Assembly: GCF_021532625.1 (NCBI RefSeq)
Contig: NZ_JAKGAR010000003.1
Span: 248,001 to 312,000, forward strand
Direction: 5' to 3'
Source of the DNA: Octadecabacter algicola
Lineage (GTDB): Bacteria; Pseudomonadota; Alphaproteobacteria; Rhodobacterales; Rhodobacteraceae
DNA length: 64,000 nt
In this document: piece by piece, positions 9,637 to 17,419 of the stretch
How the letters are laid out: each line of letters begins with the position of its first letter
Numbering within the stretch: position 1 is the stretch's first letter
Program-made: the position numbers and the translations under genes
The notes under the pieces: model-generated
The model's input: only the letters and a program-made list of their open reading frames with translations
Databases searched by the model: none
Told to the model about the DNA's origin: nothing

Positions 9637-9670
9637 AAACGGGCAGAGGATTTCCTCTGCCCGTTTTCGT
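9637..9670. terminator. bidirectional rho-independent terminator
   Basis: Inverted repeat with a 13-14 bp perfect stem (AAACGGGCAGAGGA paired with TCCTCTGCCCGTTT) and a very short loop. It is followed on the plus strand by TTTTCGTTTT. It sits between the convergent stops of dapA and the membrane-protein gene and probably serves both. Confidence 0.88.
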
Positions 9671-9671
9671 T

Positions 9672-10877
9672 TTAGGCCGCGATTTTGTTGCGTGCCTCAA
9701 ACTGGTTGTTCAACCGCCAAAGCCCCCATGCAACAGGGATCGCTGCGAGGCCGCCGATCACATAGGCAAGCGGTTCATCGTAGAACGTCTCGAAGGCCTG
9801 AGTGTAGGCGTGGATTGCGCCAAACGTCATGGCTGCATTAAAGATGCCACGGCGGTTGGTGTAGGCTGACCAGAATGCAGCCGCGATCAAAAGGACAGCC
9901 CAGACGATGGAATACACGTGTTCGTGGATAACCCAAGTCGAAGCTTCAAAGACTTCCATTGCTGCGTTGTATTCCTCACGGGTACCATCAAAGCGCCAGC
10001 TCGATACGCCCGGCCCCCACATTGTTTGGCCTACGATATCGCCCCAAAGGCTGCCGACGAGGAAACACATGTTCGCGACGATAAACGCCATGATGCCAAA
10101 CATGTGGGTATGACGGCGGTAACGGTCCGACAGCACACTTGCCAGAACAACACAGATTGCCATCGCGATGCCAAGTTGCAGGATGCTGAGCGTGGTTTCA
10201 GGGCTGTAGAACGCGTACATCGCGTTCCAGTAGAAGGTGCCTGTATCCAACATCTGCGCGAAAGGTACGATTGCCAACGCCGTAACCAGCCGCACGTCGA
10301 TAAAGATACCAAGACCGATCATCGCCACAGCCACATAAAGGTGCGTTACAGATGCCGCGAGGCCTGAAAGCTCAACGTCGGCCGCCCATAAATAGAGCCC
10401 GCCAAGATGCATAGCACCGACCATCAATAAGATACTGCCGGTCAGAAAACCTGTGTGTTCACGACCTTTCCGGTGAATGATTGCGGTGAAAACAGCCAAG
10501 CCGAGCCCGAGAATGGCGAGGAACATACCGCCCGACCCTTCACCAAGCGCCTCTAGTATTTTGATAGACGCCCCGCCAACCAACATCCCCGCCCCGATAA
10601 GTGCCGACGCATTGCCGAACATGCTGTAAACGTCGGTCGTTTTGGTAAGGATCATCGTACCAACGGCTAAGAAAAGACCCCCGACGATGGCAACCGCCAA
10701 AGCATCCCCCAAAAGACCGATAAATCCAGCCGCAGCTGCGATAATTCCGAAACACAACACGGTGTTAATAGCGAGAGAGACCATCACTTGCCGCGAGCGG
10801 CTTGCAATAATTGCGCCCTGTTCAGAAGAGATTACTCCCTCCTGCACAAGCGCGTCCGTTTGAATGACATGGGCCAT
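9672..10877 (-). CDS. polytopic membrane protein of unknown function
   Basis: A 401-residue protein with a hydrophilic N-terminus of about 30 residues (TDALVQEGVISSEQG) and then around ten to twelve closely packed hydrophobic helices, ending in a short charged tail. The N-terminus resembles the start of DUF2157-type membrane proteins, but I cannot assign the family with certainty. The ATG is supported by GGAGG 7 bases upstream. The upstream region carries two similar perfect palindromes, so it is likely under a dedicated repressor. It shares the strand with the YcaQ-like gene, whose stop lies 66 bp upstream. Confidence 0.8.
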   Translation of the reverse strand: MAHVIQTDALVQEGVISSEQGAIIASRSRQVMVSLAINTVLCFGIIAAAAGFIGLLGDALAVAIVGGLFLAVGTMILTKTTDVYSMFGNASALIGAGMLVGGASIKILEALGEGSGGMFLAILGLGLAVFTAIIHRKGREHTGFLTGSILLMVGAMHLGGLYLWAADVELSGLAASVTHLYVAVAMIGLGIFIDVRLVTALAIVPFAQMLDTGTFYWNAMYAFYSPETTLSILQLGIAMAICVVLASVLSDRYRRHTHMFGIMAFIVANMCFLVGSLWGDIVGQTMWGPGVSSWRFDGTREEYNAAMEVFEASTWVIHEHVYSIVWAVLLIAAAFWSAYTNRRGIFNAAMTFGAIHAYTQAFETFYDEPLAYVIGGLAAIPVAWGLWRLNNQFEARNKIAA

Positions 10878-10900
10878 TGGGCACCTCCAGAATCAATTTG

Positions 10901-10947
10901 TGAACAATGTTCAGGATATTAATCTCATAAATTTGAACGTCGTTCAA
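10901..10947. promoter_or_regulatory. paired palindromic operator-like sites
   Basis: Two perfect palindromes with the same core TGAAC-N3-GTTCA: TGAACAATGTTCA (10901-10913) and TTGAACGTCGTTCAA (10933-10947). Their centres are 33 bp apart, about three helical turns. They lie just upstream of the membrane-protein gene, whose ATG ends at 10877, and the second runs into the stop codon of the YcaQ-like gene. The shape suits a TetR- or MarR-type dimeric repressor binding twice; the regulator is not adjacent. Confidence 0.6.
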
Positions 10948-12134
10948 GAAATTTCTTTGCTCCACCCCTTGGACCAGTTCACGTCCTTGCTCCCAACAAA
11001 TTTCGCGACGCGGTCAACTTCGGCCTCCAGCGCTTTGATACGGGCCTTGCCCATGCGGATTCCTTTTTCCGGCCAAAACGCCGTGACCAACGTCACGTCG
11101 CCGTCGCGTTTGGTATCAATACGGCCAATCATGCGATCCCCTTGCATGACGGGAAAGACGTAATATCCATACTGCCGCTTCGGCGCTGGGACGAAAATTT
11201 CAATTCGGTAGTGGAAATCAAAAAGACGTTCCGCGCGTTTGCGGTCCCGCAACGCAGGATCAAACGGCGACAGCAACCGCACACGGCTGTTTGGTTCGGG
11301 CGGTTTAAGATCAAAGACCTCAGGCAAAACAAAACTAGGGCGAAGCGTGCCGTTCGCTGATGTAATGTTTGCCTCTACGATCCGTTGATCGCTGAGGGCC
11401 ATTGCGCACCAAGTTTTGGCCTGCGCGGGTGTGATGATGGCATAGAAGGCTGCGATCTCGCCGGATGTCGCAAAGCCCAAGGCCTGTAACGCCGACATAC
11501 AGGCCCAGTCGATCATCTCTTCTTCGCTCACCTCGACCGAGCGATATTCGTCCGGGATCACGCGCTCGGTCAGGTCATAGATCTTGCGGAAACCTTTCCG
11601 GTGACACACAGACAATTGCCCCGAACGCCAGAGGTATTCCAATGCGGTTTTGGATGGGTGCCAGTCCCACCAGCCGCCGGACTTGCGTTCTTCATCAGCG
11701 CCAACTTCCATCGAAGAACACCGACCGTTATCGGTAATCTGGCGCAACACGCCATCGATTTGGTCACGAAACCCTTCGCGACGCCAAGCAGGCCATTTGG
11801 CATCCATATGCGCTTTGTCTTTGGCGAATTTGTATCGCCACATCGGAAAGTGTTGCATGGAAATGACCGATGCATCGTGGGTCCAATGTTCAAACGCACC
11901 ACGGGTCTTCATCAGACGCGGCAGGTTCGGCGCGCGGTATTGTTGGCGACGGGACCAAAGGATCAGGTCATGGGCACGAGCCAATGTATTCACGCTATCC
12001 ACCTGCACGAATCCAAGGTGATCTATCACCGATTGCAGGTCATCACCCTTGCCCGCACCTGAGCGCGTCCCCAGCAACAAATGGCGATCCAAGAACAGGC
12101 GGCGGGCAGTCTGATTGTCGATGACGGGGCGCAT
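10944..12134 (-). CDS. YcaQ-like winged-helix DNA glycosylase family protein
   Basis: A 396-residue protein of the winged-helix crosslink-repair family (COG3214; E. coli YcaQ/AlkX, Streptomyces AlkZ), which unhooks interstrand crosslinks and other alkylated bases. Visible family features are the N-terminal ARRLFLDRHLL, the region FVQVDSVNTLARAHDLILWSR containing the QVD form of the catalytic Q-x-D/Q motif, and a C-terminal FWPEKGIRMGKARIKALE. It is not adjacent to any other repair gene. Its 3' end overlaps one of the palindromes of the next gene. Family assignment is solid; lesion range is not readable. Confidence 0.85.
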   Translation of the reverse strand: MRPVIDNQTARRLFLDRHLLLGTRSGAGKGDDLQSVIDHLGFVQVDSVNTLARAHDLILWSRRQQYRAPNLPRLMKTRGAFEHWTHDASVISMQHFPMWRYKFAKDKAHMDAKWPAWRREGFRDQIDGVLRQITDNGRCSSMEVGADEERKSGGWWDWHPSKTALEYLWRSGQLSVCHRKGFRKIYDLTERVIPDEYRSVEVSEEEMIDWACMSALQALGFATSGEIAAFYAIITPAQAKTWCAMALSDQRIVEANITSANGTLRPSFVLPEVFDLKPPEPNSRVRLLSPFDPALRDRKRAERLFDFHYRIEIFVPAPKRQYGYYVFPVMQGDRMIGRIDTKRDGDVTLVTAFWPEKGIRMGKARIKALEAEVDRVAKFVGSKDVNWSKGWSKEIS

Positions 12135-12209
12135 GGCTCCACTCCGATGGTTTGAAAACCCACCCTACGGGTTGTGGCAGGCCGTGCCATCCCCTATTTG
12201 CTAAGCACT

Positions 12210-12683
12210 ATGGCAAAGAAACCTGAGAACACGAATTACAAAGTCATCGCTGACAATCGGCGTGCCCGCTACGATTACGCAATCGAGAGCGACGTTGAGT
12301 GTGGGATCATCCTAGCTGGTTCCGAAGTGAAATCTTTGCGGACAGGGCAGTCCAACATCGCAGATAGCTATGCGGCTGTGGAAAACGGCGAACTTTGGTT
12401 GGTGAACTCTTATATCGCGCCCTACCAACAGGCGATGTTCCCGCACGAAGAACGCGCACGGCGCAAATTGCTCGCGTCCAAGCGGGAGATCGCGCGGATG
12501 TGGAATGCGACCCAACGCGATGGCATGACGCTCGTGCCACTGGTGATGTATTTCAATGACAAAGGCCGCGTTAAGCTTAAGATTGGCATCGCCAAGGGTA
12601 AGCAAAAACAGGATAAACGCGCTACCGAAGCCAAGCGCGACTGGGGCCGTCAGAAGGCCCGTTTGATGCGTCACGGTGAATAG
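12210..12683 (+). CDS. smpB: SsrA-binding protein SmpB
   Basis: Binds tmRNA and delivers it to stalled ribosomes for trans-translation. It has 157 residues, the usual length. The start [17 protein letters not shown] leads into [16 protein letters not shown] and [14 protein letters not shown], all hallmark SmpB segments. The basic tail [21 protein letters not shown] matches the part that becomes helical in the ribosome. The ATG at 12210 was chosen because the family begins there; an in-frame upstream start would add 12 non-homologous residues. No dapA-smpB adjacency exists here, though dapA is nearby. Confidence 0.96.
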   Translation: MAKKPENTNYKVIADNRRARYDYAIESDVECGIILAGSEVKSLRTGQSNIADSYAAVENGELWLVNSYIAPYQQAMFPHEERARRKLLASKREIARMWNATQRDGMTLVPLVMYFNDKGRVKLKIGIAKGKQKQDKRATEAKRDWGRQKARLMRHGE

Positions 12684-12830
12684 CCCTTTGTAATCAACGG
12701 GGAAATACAACGGATTACTCCCACTATTGATTGGTTCTAGACTTCTGCTAACCTTCGCCCATCACAAAATGTGGTGGGGAGGGGTGTGCATACTCCAAAA
12801 TATGCCCCCTTAATGGAAGGAAAATATAAG

Positions 12831-13142
12831 ATGGAAATGATTCTTGGTTTGCTGATTCCTGCGCTTTCTGGTGCAGCTGGCGGTAACATTATTGGTAAAG
12901 TCGCTGGCGCTTTGAATGGCGGCGGCATGATGAACACAATTCTAGGTGCAGTTGGCGGCTTGGGTGCGGGCACAGTGCTTGGTTCTATGGGAATGGACGC
13001 AACAGGCGGTGCAGAAGCAGCAGAAGCCGTAAGCAACTTTGACGTAGGCACATTGTTGTCTGGCGTTCTGGGCGGTGCCGGTGGCGGCGCAGCACTTGGC
13101 GGCGTTGGTGGCATCATCAAGAACATGATGTCCAAGTCCTAA
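12831..13142 (+). CDS. small glycine-rich hydrophobic protein
   Basis: A 103-residue protein, very rich in Gly, Ala and Met, with glycine-zipper-like spacing (GAAGGNIIGKVAGALNGGG, then GAVGGLGAGTVLGSMGM and GVLGGAGGGAALGGVGG). It has two or three weakly hydrophobic segments and a short basic end (KNMMSKS). There is no cleavable signal peptide, so it is probably a membrane-associated protein; function is unknown. AAGGAAAA lies about 9 bases before the ATG. It is flanked by its own terminator, so it appears to be a single-gene unit after smpB. Confidence 0.75.
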   Translation: MEMILGLLIPALSGAAGGNIIGKVAGALNGGGMMNTILGAVGGLGAGTVLGSMGMDATGGAEAAEAVSNFDVGTLLSGVLGGAGGGAALGGVGGIIKNMMSKS

Positions 13143-13167
13143 GTTTAGTAATACGTAACGAGTATTC

Positions 13168-13202
13168 GGAGCGCCCAGCCCTGCTGAGGCGCTCCTTTTT
13201 TA
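13168..13202 (+). terminator. rho-independent terminator
   Basis: GGAGCGCC (13168-13175) pairs with GGCGCTCC (13188-13195) across a 12-base loop and is followed directly by TTTTTTT. It ends the small glycine-rich gene. Confidence 0.88.
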
Positions 13203-13282
13203 TGGCAGAGGTTGCGAAGCCAGAGGCACAGGTTTAGGGACAAAGGTATCCCGAAACGCCTGTAACCTAGGGGGCATTCCAC

Positions 13283-14140
13283 ATGGCGCACGACGATCCG
13301 AAAACTCTCGTTTCAACGGAATGGTTGGCGGCACACCTGAAAGATCCTGACCTGCGGATTCTGGATGCATCTTGGTTCATGCCAGCCGACGAACGCGACG
13401 GGCGGGCCGAATTTGAAAAAGCCCATATTCCAGGTGCGCGGTTCTTTGACATTGATGACGTCAGCGACAATCGATCAGAGCTGCCCCACATGGTACCAAG
13501 CGTCGAAAAATTCATGAGCCGCATGCGAAAAATCGGTGTCGGCGACGGCCATCAGGTCGTTGTCTATGACAGCTCTGGCTTGTTCAGCGCCGCCCGCGTT
13601 TGGTGGCTCTTCCGCTTGATGGGCAAAATGGACGTGGCAGTGTTGGATGGCGGATTTCCGAAATGGCAGGCCGAAGGGCGCGAAATCGAAGATTTACCGC
13701 CAGTCATCCGTGACCGCCACATGACCGTGTCCCGTCAAAATCAAATGGTGAAAGACGTCACTCAAGTTGCTTCTGCTTCAAAGCTTGGCGACTACGTAAT
13801 TGTCGATGCCCGTGCATCGGAACGGTTTCGCGGTGACGTCCCAGAGCCCCGCGAAGGATTACGCGCAGGCCATATCCCAAACAGCCGCAATGTTTTCTTC
13901 CGCGACCTGCTAGAGGCAGACAGCACCCTGAAATCCCCCGATACGATTGAACAGATTTTCAAAGATGCGGGCGTTGATTTGAGCAAACCCGCCATTCTTT
14001 CATGTGGGTCTGGTGTTACGGCCGCGATCCTCGCGCTTGCCATGGAACGCATGGGGAAGACAGACCACGCAGTTTACGATGGAAGCTGGTCCGAATGGGG
14101 CACTTTCGATGACTTACCAATCGCTACAGGAGACGCTTAA
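13283..14140 (+). CDS. sseA: 3-mercaptopyruvate sulfurtransferase
   Basis: A 285-residue tandem-rhodanese enzyme that moves sulfane sulfur from 3-mercaptopyruvate (or thiosulfate) to thiol acceptors. The N-terminal domain is inactive but structural (LVSTEWLAAHL, ARFFDIDDVSD). The C-terminal domain carries the catalytic cysteine in SCGSGVTAA; the CG[ST]GVT loop is the form typical of mercaptopyruvate rather than thiosulfate enzymes. Its TAA shares one base with the ATG of the following aminotransferase (TAATG), implying coupled translation. That context suggests the aminotransferase supplies mercaptopyruvate by transaminating cysteine. Confidence 0.92.
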   Translation: MAHDDPKTLVSTEWLAAHLKDPDLRILDASWFMPADERDGRAEFEKAHIPGARFFDIDDVSDNRSELPHMVPSVEKFMSRMRKIGVGDGHQVVVYDSSGLFSAARVWWLFRLMGKMDVAVLDGGFPKWQAEGREIEDLPPVIRDRHMTVSRQNQMVKDVTQVASASKLGDYVIVDARASERFRGDVPEPREGLRAGHIPNSRNVFFRDLLEADSTLKSPDTIEQIFKDAGVDLSKPAILSCGSGVTAAILALAMERMGKTDHAVYDGSWSEWGTFDDLPIATGDA

Positions 14141-15324
14141 TGCTTGAACATCTTTCGGCACAACCCAAGGATAAAATCCTCGCCCTTATGGCAGCTTACC
14201 GCGCCGACACGCGGGATACGAAAGTTGACCTCGGGGTTGGTGTTTACAAAGACGCGAGCGGCACGACACCTGTCATGCGCGCCGTTAAGGCCGCCGAACA
14301 GCGGTTGGTCGATCAACAAGACACCAAGGCCTATACTGGGCTCGCTGGCGATCCTGCGTTTTCAGACGCCATGATCGATCTCGTCCTTGATGGCGCGGTC
14401 GAACGGGATCGCATTGCCGCCGTTGCGACACCGGGTGGCACGGGCGCCATTCGCCAAGCGTTGGAGCTGATCAAGCTGGCAGCGCCTGGTGCAACGGTAT
14501 GGCTGTCCGACCCAACGTGGCCAAACCACCCTTCAATCATCAAGTACCTAGGGATCAAGTCGCAGACATATCGCTACTTCAATGCGGAAACGCGAAGCGT
14601 GGATTATGTCGGCATGCTGACAGATCTTGGTGCGGTCCTACCCGGCGACATCGTGTTGCTACATGGCTGTTGCCACAACCCGACCGGCGCGAACCTGACC
14701 GTACCTCAGTGGAAGGGCGTGATCGATCTGCTGAAAGAAAAGTCAGCCGTTCCATTTATCGATATCGCCTATCAGGGCTTTGGCGACGGGCTGGACAAAG
14801 ACGGAGCCGCCACACGTATGGTAGCGTCCAGCTTTGACAATGTGCTGATTGCGGCGTCTTGCTCCAAGAACTTCGGTATTTATCGCGAACGTACAGGCAT
14901 TCTGATGGCGATCGCGAAAGACGCTGACCAACGTGATCTGGCTCAGCAGAATCTTTCGTTCCTGAACCGCCAGAACTTTAGCTTTCCGCCAGACCACGGC
15001 GCTCGGGTCGTCACAACCATCTTGAACGACCCCGAATTGCGCGCTGACTGGGAAGCCGAACTCGAAGAGGTACGCCTCGGGATGCTTGATCTGCGTAAAC
15101 AATTGTCATCTGAACTTCGCCGCCTGTCCAACTCGGATCGGTTTGATTTCTTGGCGGACCACCGCGGTATGTTTAGCCTGTTGGGCACATCCCCTGACAA
15201 GGTTGAAAAGCTGCGCGCGGACCACGGGATTTATATGGTTGGTGACAGCCGCATGAACATCGCGGGCCTGAATGCGGACACGATTCCAGTGCTGGCGCAG
15301 GCGATCATCGACGCCGGGGTCTAA
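14140..15324 (+). CDS. class I aspartate/aromatic aminotransferase
   Basis: A 394-residue PLP enzyme of aminotransferase subgroup I-alpha (AspC/TyrB type). It starts with LAQPKDKILALM-type sequence, contains VDLGVGVYKD, the substrate-side CCHNPTGANLT, and the Schiff-base lysine in SCSKNFGIYRERTG. The TyrB/AspC group acts on aspartate, tyrosine and phenylalanine, and mammalian members also act on cysteine. Overlap with the mercaptopyruvate sulfurtransferase gene suggests a cysteine aminotransferase role here (inference). Two hairpins follow, the first with a clear U-tract. Confidence 0.9.
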   Translation: MLEHLSAQPKDKILALMAAYRADTRDTKVDLGVGVYKDASGTTPVMRAVKAAEQRLVDQQDTKAYTGLAGDPAFSDAMIDLVLDGAVERDRIAAVATPGGTGAIRQALELIKLAAPGATVWLSDPTWPNHPSIIKYLGIKSQTYRYFNAETRSVDYVGMLTDLGAVLPGDIVLLHGCCHNPTGANLTVPQWKGVIDLLKEKSAVPFIDIAYQGFGDGLDKDGAATRMVASSFDNVLIAASCSKNFGIYRERTGILMAIAKDADQRDLAQQNLSFLNRQNFSFPPDHGARVVTTILNDPELRADWEAELEEVRLGMLDLRKQLSSELRRLSNSDRFDFLADHRGMFSLLGTSPDKVEKLRADHGIYMVGDSRMNIAGLNADTIPVLAQAIIDAGV

Positions 15325-15348
15325 CGCCCCTTCATAGTTAAAAAGTTT

Positions 15349-15383
15349 ATGGCGTGTCTGGATTACCAGTCACGCCATTTTTG
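15349..15383 (+). terminator. rho-independent terminator
   Basis: ATGGCGTG pairs with CACGCCAT, with an inner CTGG-ATTA-CCAG extension, giving a long stem immediately followed by TTTTTG. It ends the sulfurtransferase-aminotransferase operon. Confidence 0.85.
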
Positions 15384-15416
15384 TTTGCGCTATGCAATAC
15401 CTCTGCCCAAAACGCA

Positions 15417-15444
15417 AAAGGCCCCGCAACTCTGCGGGGCCTTT
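15417..15444 (-). terminator. terminator of glnK-amtB operon
   Basis: Perfect 12-bp stem (AAAGGCCCCGCA with TGCGGGGCCTTT) around a four-base loop. Read on the minus strand it lies 22 bp after the amtB stop and is followed by TGCGTTTT. It may also back up the preceding plus-strand terminator. Confidence 0.8.
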
Positions 15445-15466
15445 CGATTTCTATGGCGACTAATGC

Positions 15467-16780
15467 TTAGCCGTTTTTGAACTCTGGGTATGCTTCCATG
15501 CCCAGCTCAGCCATGTCGAGGCCGTTGATCTCTGTTTCTTCGCTGACGCGGATACCCACGACTGCTTTCAAGATGAACCAGATGACCAGGGACACTACGA
15601 AGGTGAAGACACCATAGGCAACGATACCTGTAAGCTGTGCTGTGATCGTCGCGCTGCCTGAGAAGGCAACTGCGATTGTGCCCCAGATACCTGCAATCAG
15701 GTGAACCGGAATGGCGCCAACAACGTCATCGATTTTGAACTTGTCGAGCATTGGAACCGCGAAGACTACGATCGCACCGCCAACACCACCGATGAGGAGG
15801 GCAGACAACAAGGAAGGAGCAAGAGGCTCAGCTGTGATGGATACCAGACCAGCAAGTGCGCCGTTCAGAACCATTGTCAGGTCAACCTTTTTGTACAGGA
15901 TCTGTGTAAGGATCAGCGCGACAACGGAACCGGCTGCAGCAGCCATATTGGTGTTCGCAAAGATACGGCCAACGTCTGTGATGTCACCAACAGTACCGGC
16001 CGCAAGCTGGGAACCACCGTTAAAGCCGAACCAACCGAGCCAAAGGATGAATGTACCCAATGTAGCAAGTGCGAGGTTGGAACCAGGCATTGGAACAGTT
16101 TTGCCGTCTTTGTATTTGCCGATACGTGGGCCAAGCACGATGGCACCAGCCAAAGCAGCCCAACCACCAACAGAGTGTACAACTGTGGAACCCGCGAAGT
16201 CGGAGAAGCCGAGTTCGGAAAGGAAACCACCGCCCCACTGCCAGGAACCGGAGATTGGGTACATGATACCTGTCAGGATCGCGACAAAGATGAGGAATGG
16301 CCACAGTTTGATACGTTCAGCAAGTGCACCAGAAACGATGGACGCAGTCGCAGCAACAAACATCAGCTGGAAGAAGAAGTCGGAAGCAACGGATGCGTAA
16401 TCAAGTGCAGCATCAGCAGCGTCCAAACCAACAGGCTCGAGCCAAGTTGTCGTGCCCAAGATTGGGCCGAGGTAACCGTTGAAGTCACCAGGGTACATCA
16501 GGTTGAAGCCAACCAACCAGTACATAATGGATGCGATGGAAAACAACGCGATGTTCTTTGTAAGCTGCATTGCAACGTTCTTACCGCGCACGAGGCCGGC
16601 TTCGAGCATTGCAAAACCAGCGGCCATGAAGAACACAAGGAAGCCGGCCACAAGGAACAGCAGCGTCGTCATGATGTAGGGGCCGATTTCATCGAAGCCC
16701 GGCGCGGCGTCTTGGGCCAGCGCAAGGGTCGGCAGTGCCATCAAGGCGCCAGCGACCGGAAGAGATTTAAGTAGTTTCAT
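15467..16780 (-). CDS. amtB: ammonium transporter AmtB
   Basis: A 437-residue Amt/MEP/Rh channel of the inner membrane, with a signal-like N-terminus (KSLPVAGALMALPTLALAQ) and eleven hydrophobic helices. The twin pore histidines are visible in TVVHSVGGW and IPVHLIAGIWG. The extracellular ammonium gate region contains FFMAAGFAMLEAG. It is the second gene of a glnK-amtB operon with a 24-bp gap. GlnK is expected to plug the cytoplasmic side when nitrogen is sufficient. The last segment (EETEINGLDMAELGMEAY) is the usual cytoplasmic tail seen in alphaproteobacteria. Confidence 0.96.
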   Translation of the reverse strand: MKLLKSLPVAGALMALPTLALAQDAAPGFDEIGPYIMTTLLFLVAGFLVFFMAAGFAMLEAGLVRGKNVAMQLTKNIALFSIASIMYWLVGFNLMYPGDFNGYLGPILGTTTWLEPVGLDAADAALDYASVASDFFFQLMFVAATASIVSGALAERIKLWPFLIFVAILTGIMYPISGSWQWGGGFLSELGFSDFAGSTVVHSVGGWAALAGAIVLGPRIGKYKDGKTVPMPGSNLALATLGTFILWLGWFGFNGGSQLAAGTVGDITDVGRIFANTNMAAAAGSVVALILTQILYKKVDLTMVLNGALAGLVSITAEPLAPSLLSALLIGGVGGAIVVFAVPMLDKFKIDDVVGAIPVHLIAGIWGTIAVAFSGSATITAQLTGIVAYGVFTFVVSLVIWFILKAVVGIRVSEETEINGLDMAELGMEAYPEFKNG

Positions 16781-16804
16781 TAGTTCGTTTCCTTCTTAGG
16801 TCGC

Positions 16805-17143
16805 TTAAAGGGCGTCGGAGTTCGTTTCGCCTGTACGGACGCGCAGTGCGCTTTCCACATCAAGAACGAAAATCTTGCCGTCGCCGATTTTGCCGGTGCT
16901 GGCCGTCGTTGCGATGGTCTGAACAACCTGCTCGGCCATCCCGGCATCAACCACGATTTCCAGTTTCACTTTTGGAACAAAGTTCACGGCGTATTCAGCG
17001 CCGCGGTAAATTTCAGTGTGGCCGGATTGCGCACCGAAACCTTTTACTTCTGTCACCATCATGCCGCGAACGCCGATTGATGTGAGTGCCTCACGAACGT
17101 CCTCCAGCTTGAATGGTTTGACTGTTGCGATGATGAGTTTCAC
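16805..17143 (-). CDS. glnK: nitrogen regulatory protein PII (GlnK)
   Basis: A 112-residue PII signal protein. The GTG start (MKLIIATVKPFKLEDV) is chosen because the family begins there and AAAGGAC precedes it. The T-loop contains the uridylylation tyrosine in EIYRGAEY (Tyr51 by family numbering), and the B-loop is TGKIGDGKIFV, which binds ATP/ADP. It senses 2-oxoglutarate and adenylate status and controls AmtB, the next gene. The pairing with amtB makes GlnK more likely than GlnB. Confidence 0.95.
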   Translation of the reverse strand: MKLIIATVKPFKLEDVREALTSIGVRGMMVTEVKGFGAQSGHTEIYRGAEYAVNFVPKVKLEIVVDAGMAEQVVQTIATTASTGKIGDGKIFVLDVESALRVRTGETNSDAL

Positions 17144-17267
17144 GATCGTCCTTTCTGCATTTGTTAGTCCACAGGCGGCTTTTGGCCCGCTTGGGCACAA
17201 CAAGGTCTGGAGCGTTGACATACCTCAAGAATTGGGAGCAGCATTTGTTAAGCATTCAGCAGCAATT

Positions 17268-17287
17268 TGCACAAAAAATGCACAAAA
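17268..17287. promoter_or_regulatory. direct repeats upstream of glnK, possible NtrC half-sites
   Basis: Two copies of TGCACAAAA (17268-17276 and 17279-17287) spaced by 11 bp, one helical turn, located 125-145 bp before the glnK start. TGCAC is the half-site of NtrC-type enhancers, but here both copies point the same way instead of forming the canonical palindrome. I found no convincing sigma-54 -24/-12 element downstream, so this is only suggestive. Confidence 0.3.
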
Positions 17288-17419
17288 CAGGCAGATCGCC
17301 CAATAAGTGAGCAGATAGAAAACTGCGATCGAACGCATATCCGGCTCTACATTTGGAATCGGTGGCGGTATTGTGTCGACAATTGACGCCACAAATGGCG
17401 CGTGAGGTAAGTGGGCAGT

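Noticed and set aside
15701-16774. A 357-codon open frame antisense to amtB
   Set aside because: It mirrors the amtB codons, gives a protein with an implausible Cys/His/Gln-rich composition, and amtB itself has all the family motifs.
17144-17419. A sigma-54 promoter for glnK-amtB
   Set aside because: No sequence with a good TGGCAC-N5-TTGC match was found on the minus strand; the nearest GG-N10-GC match is poor.
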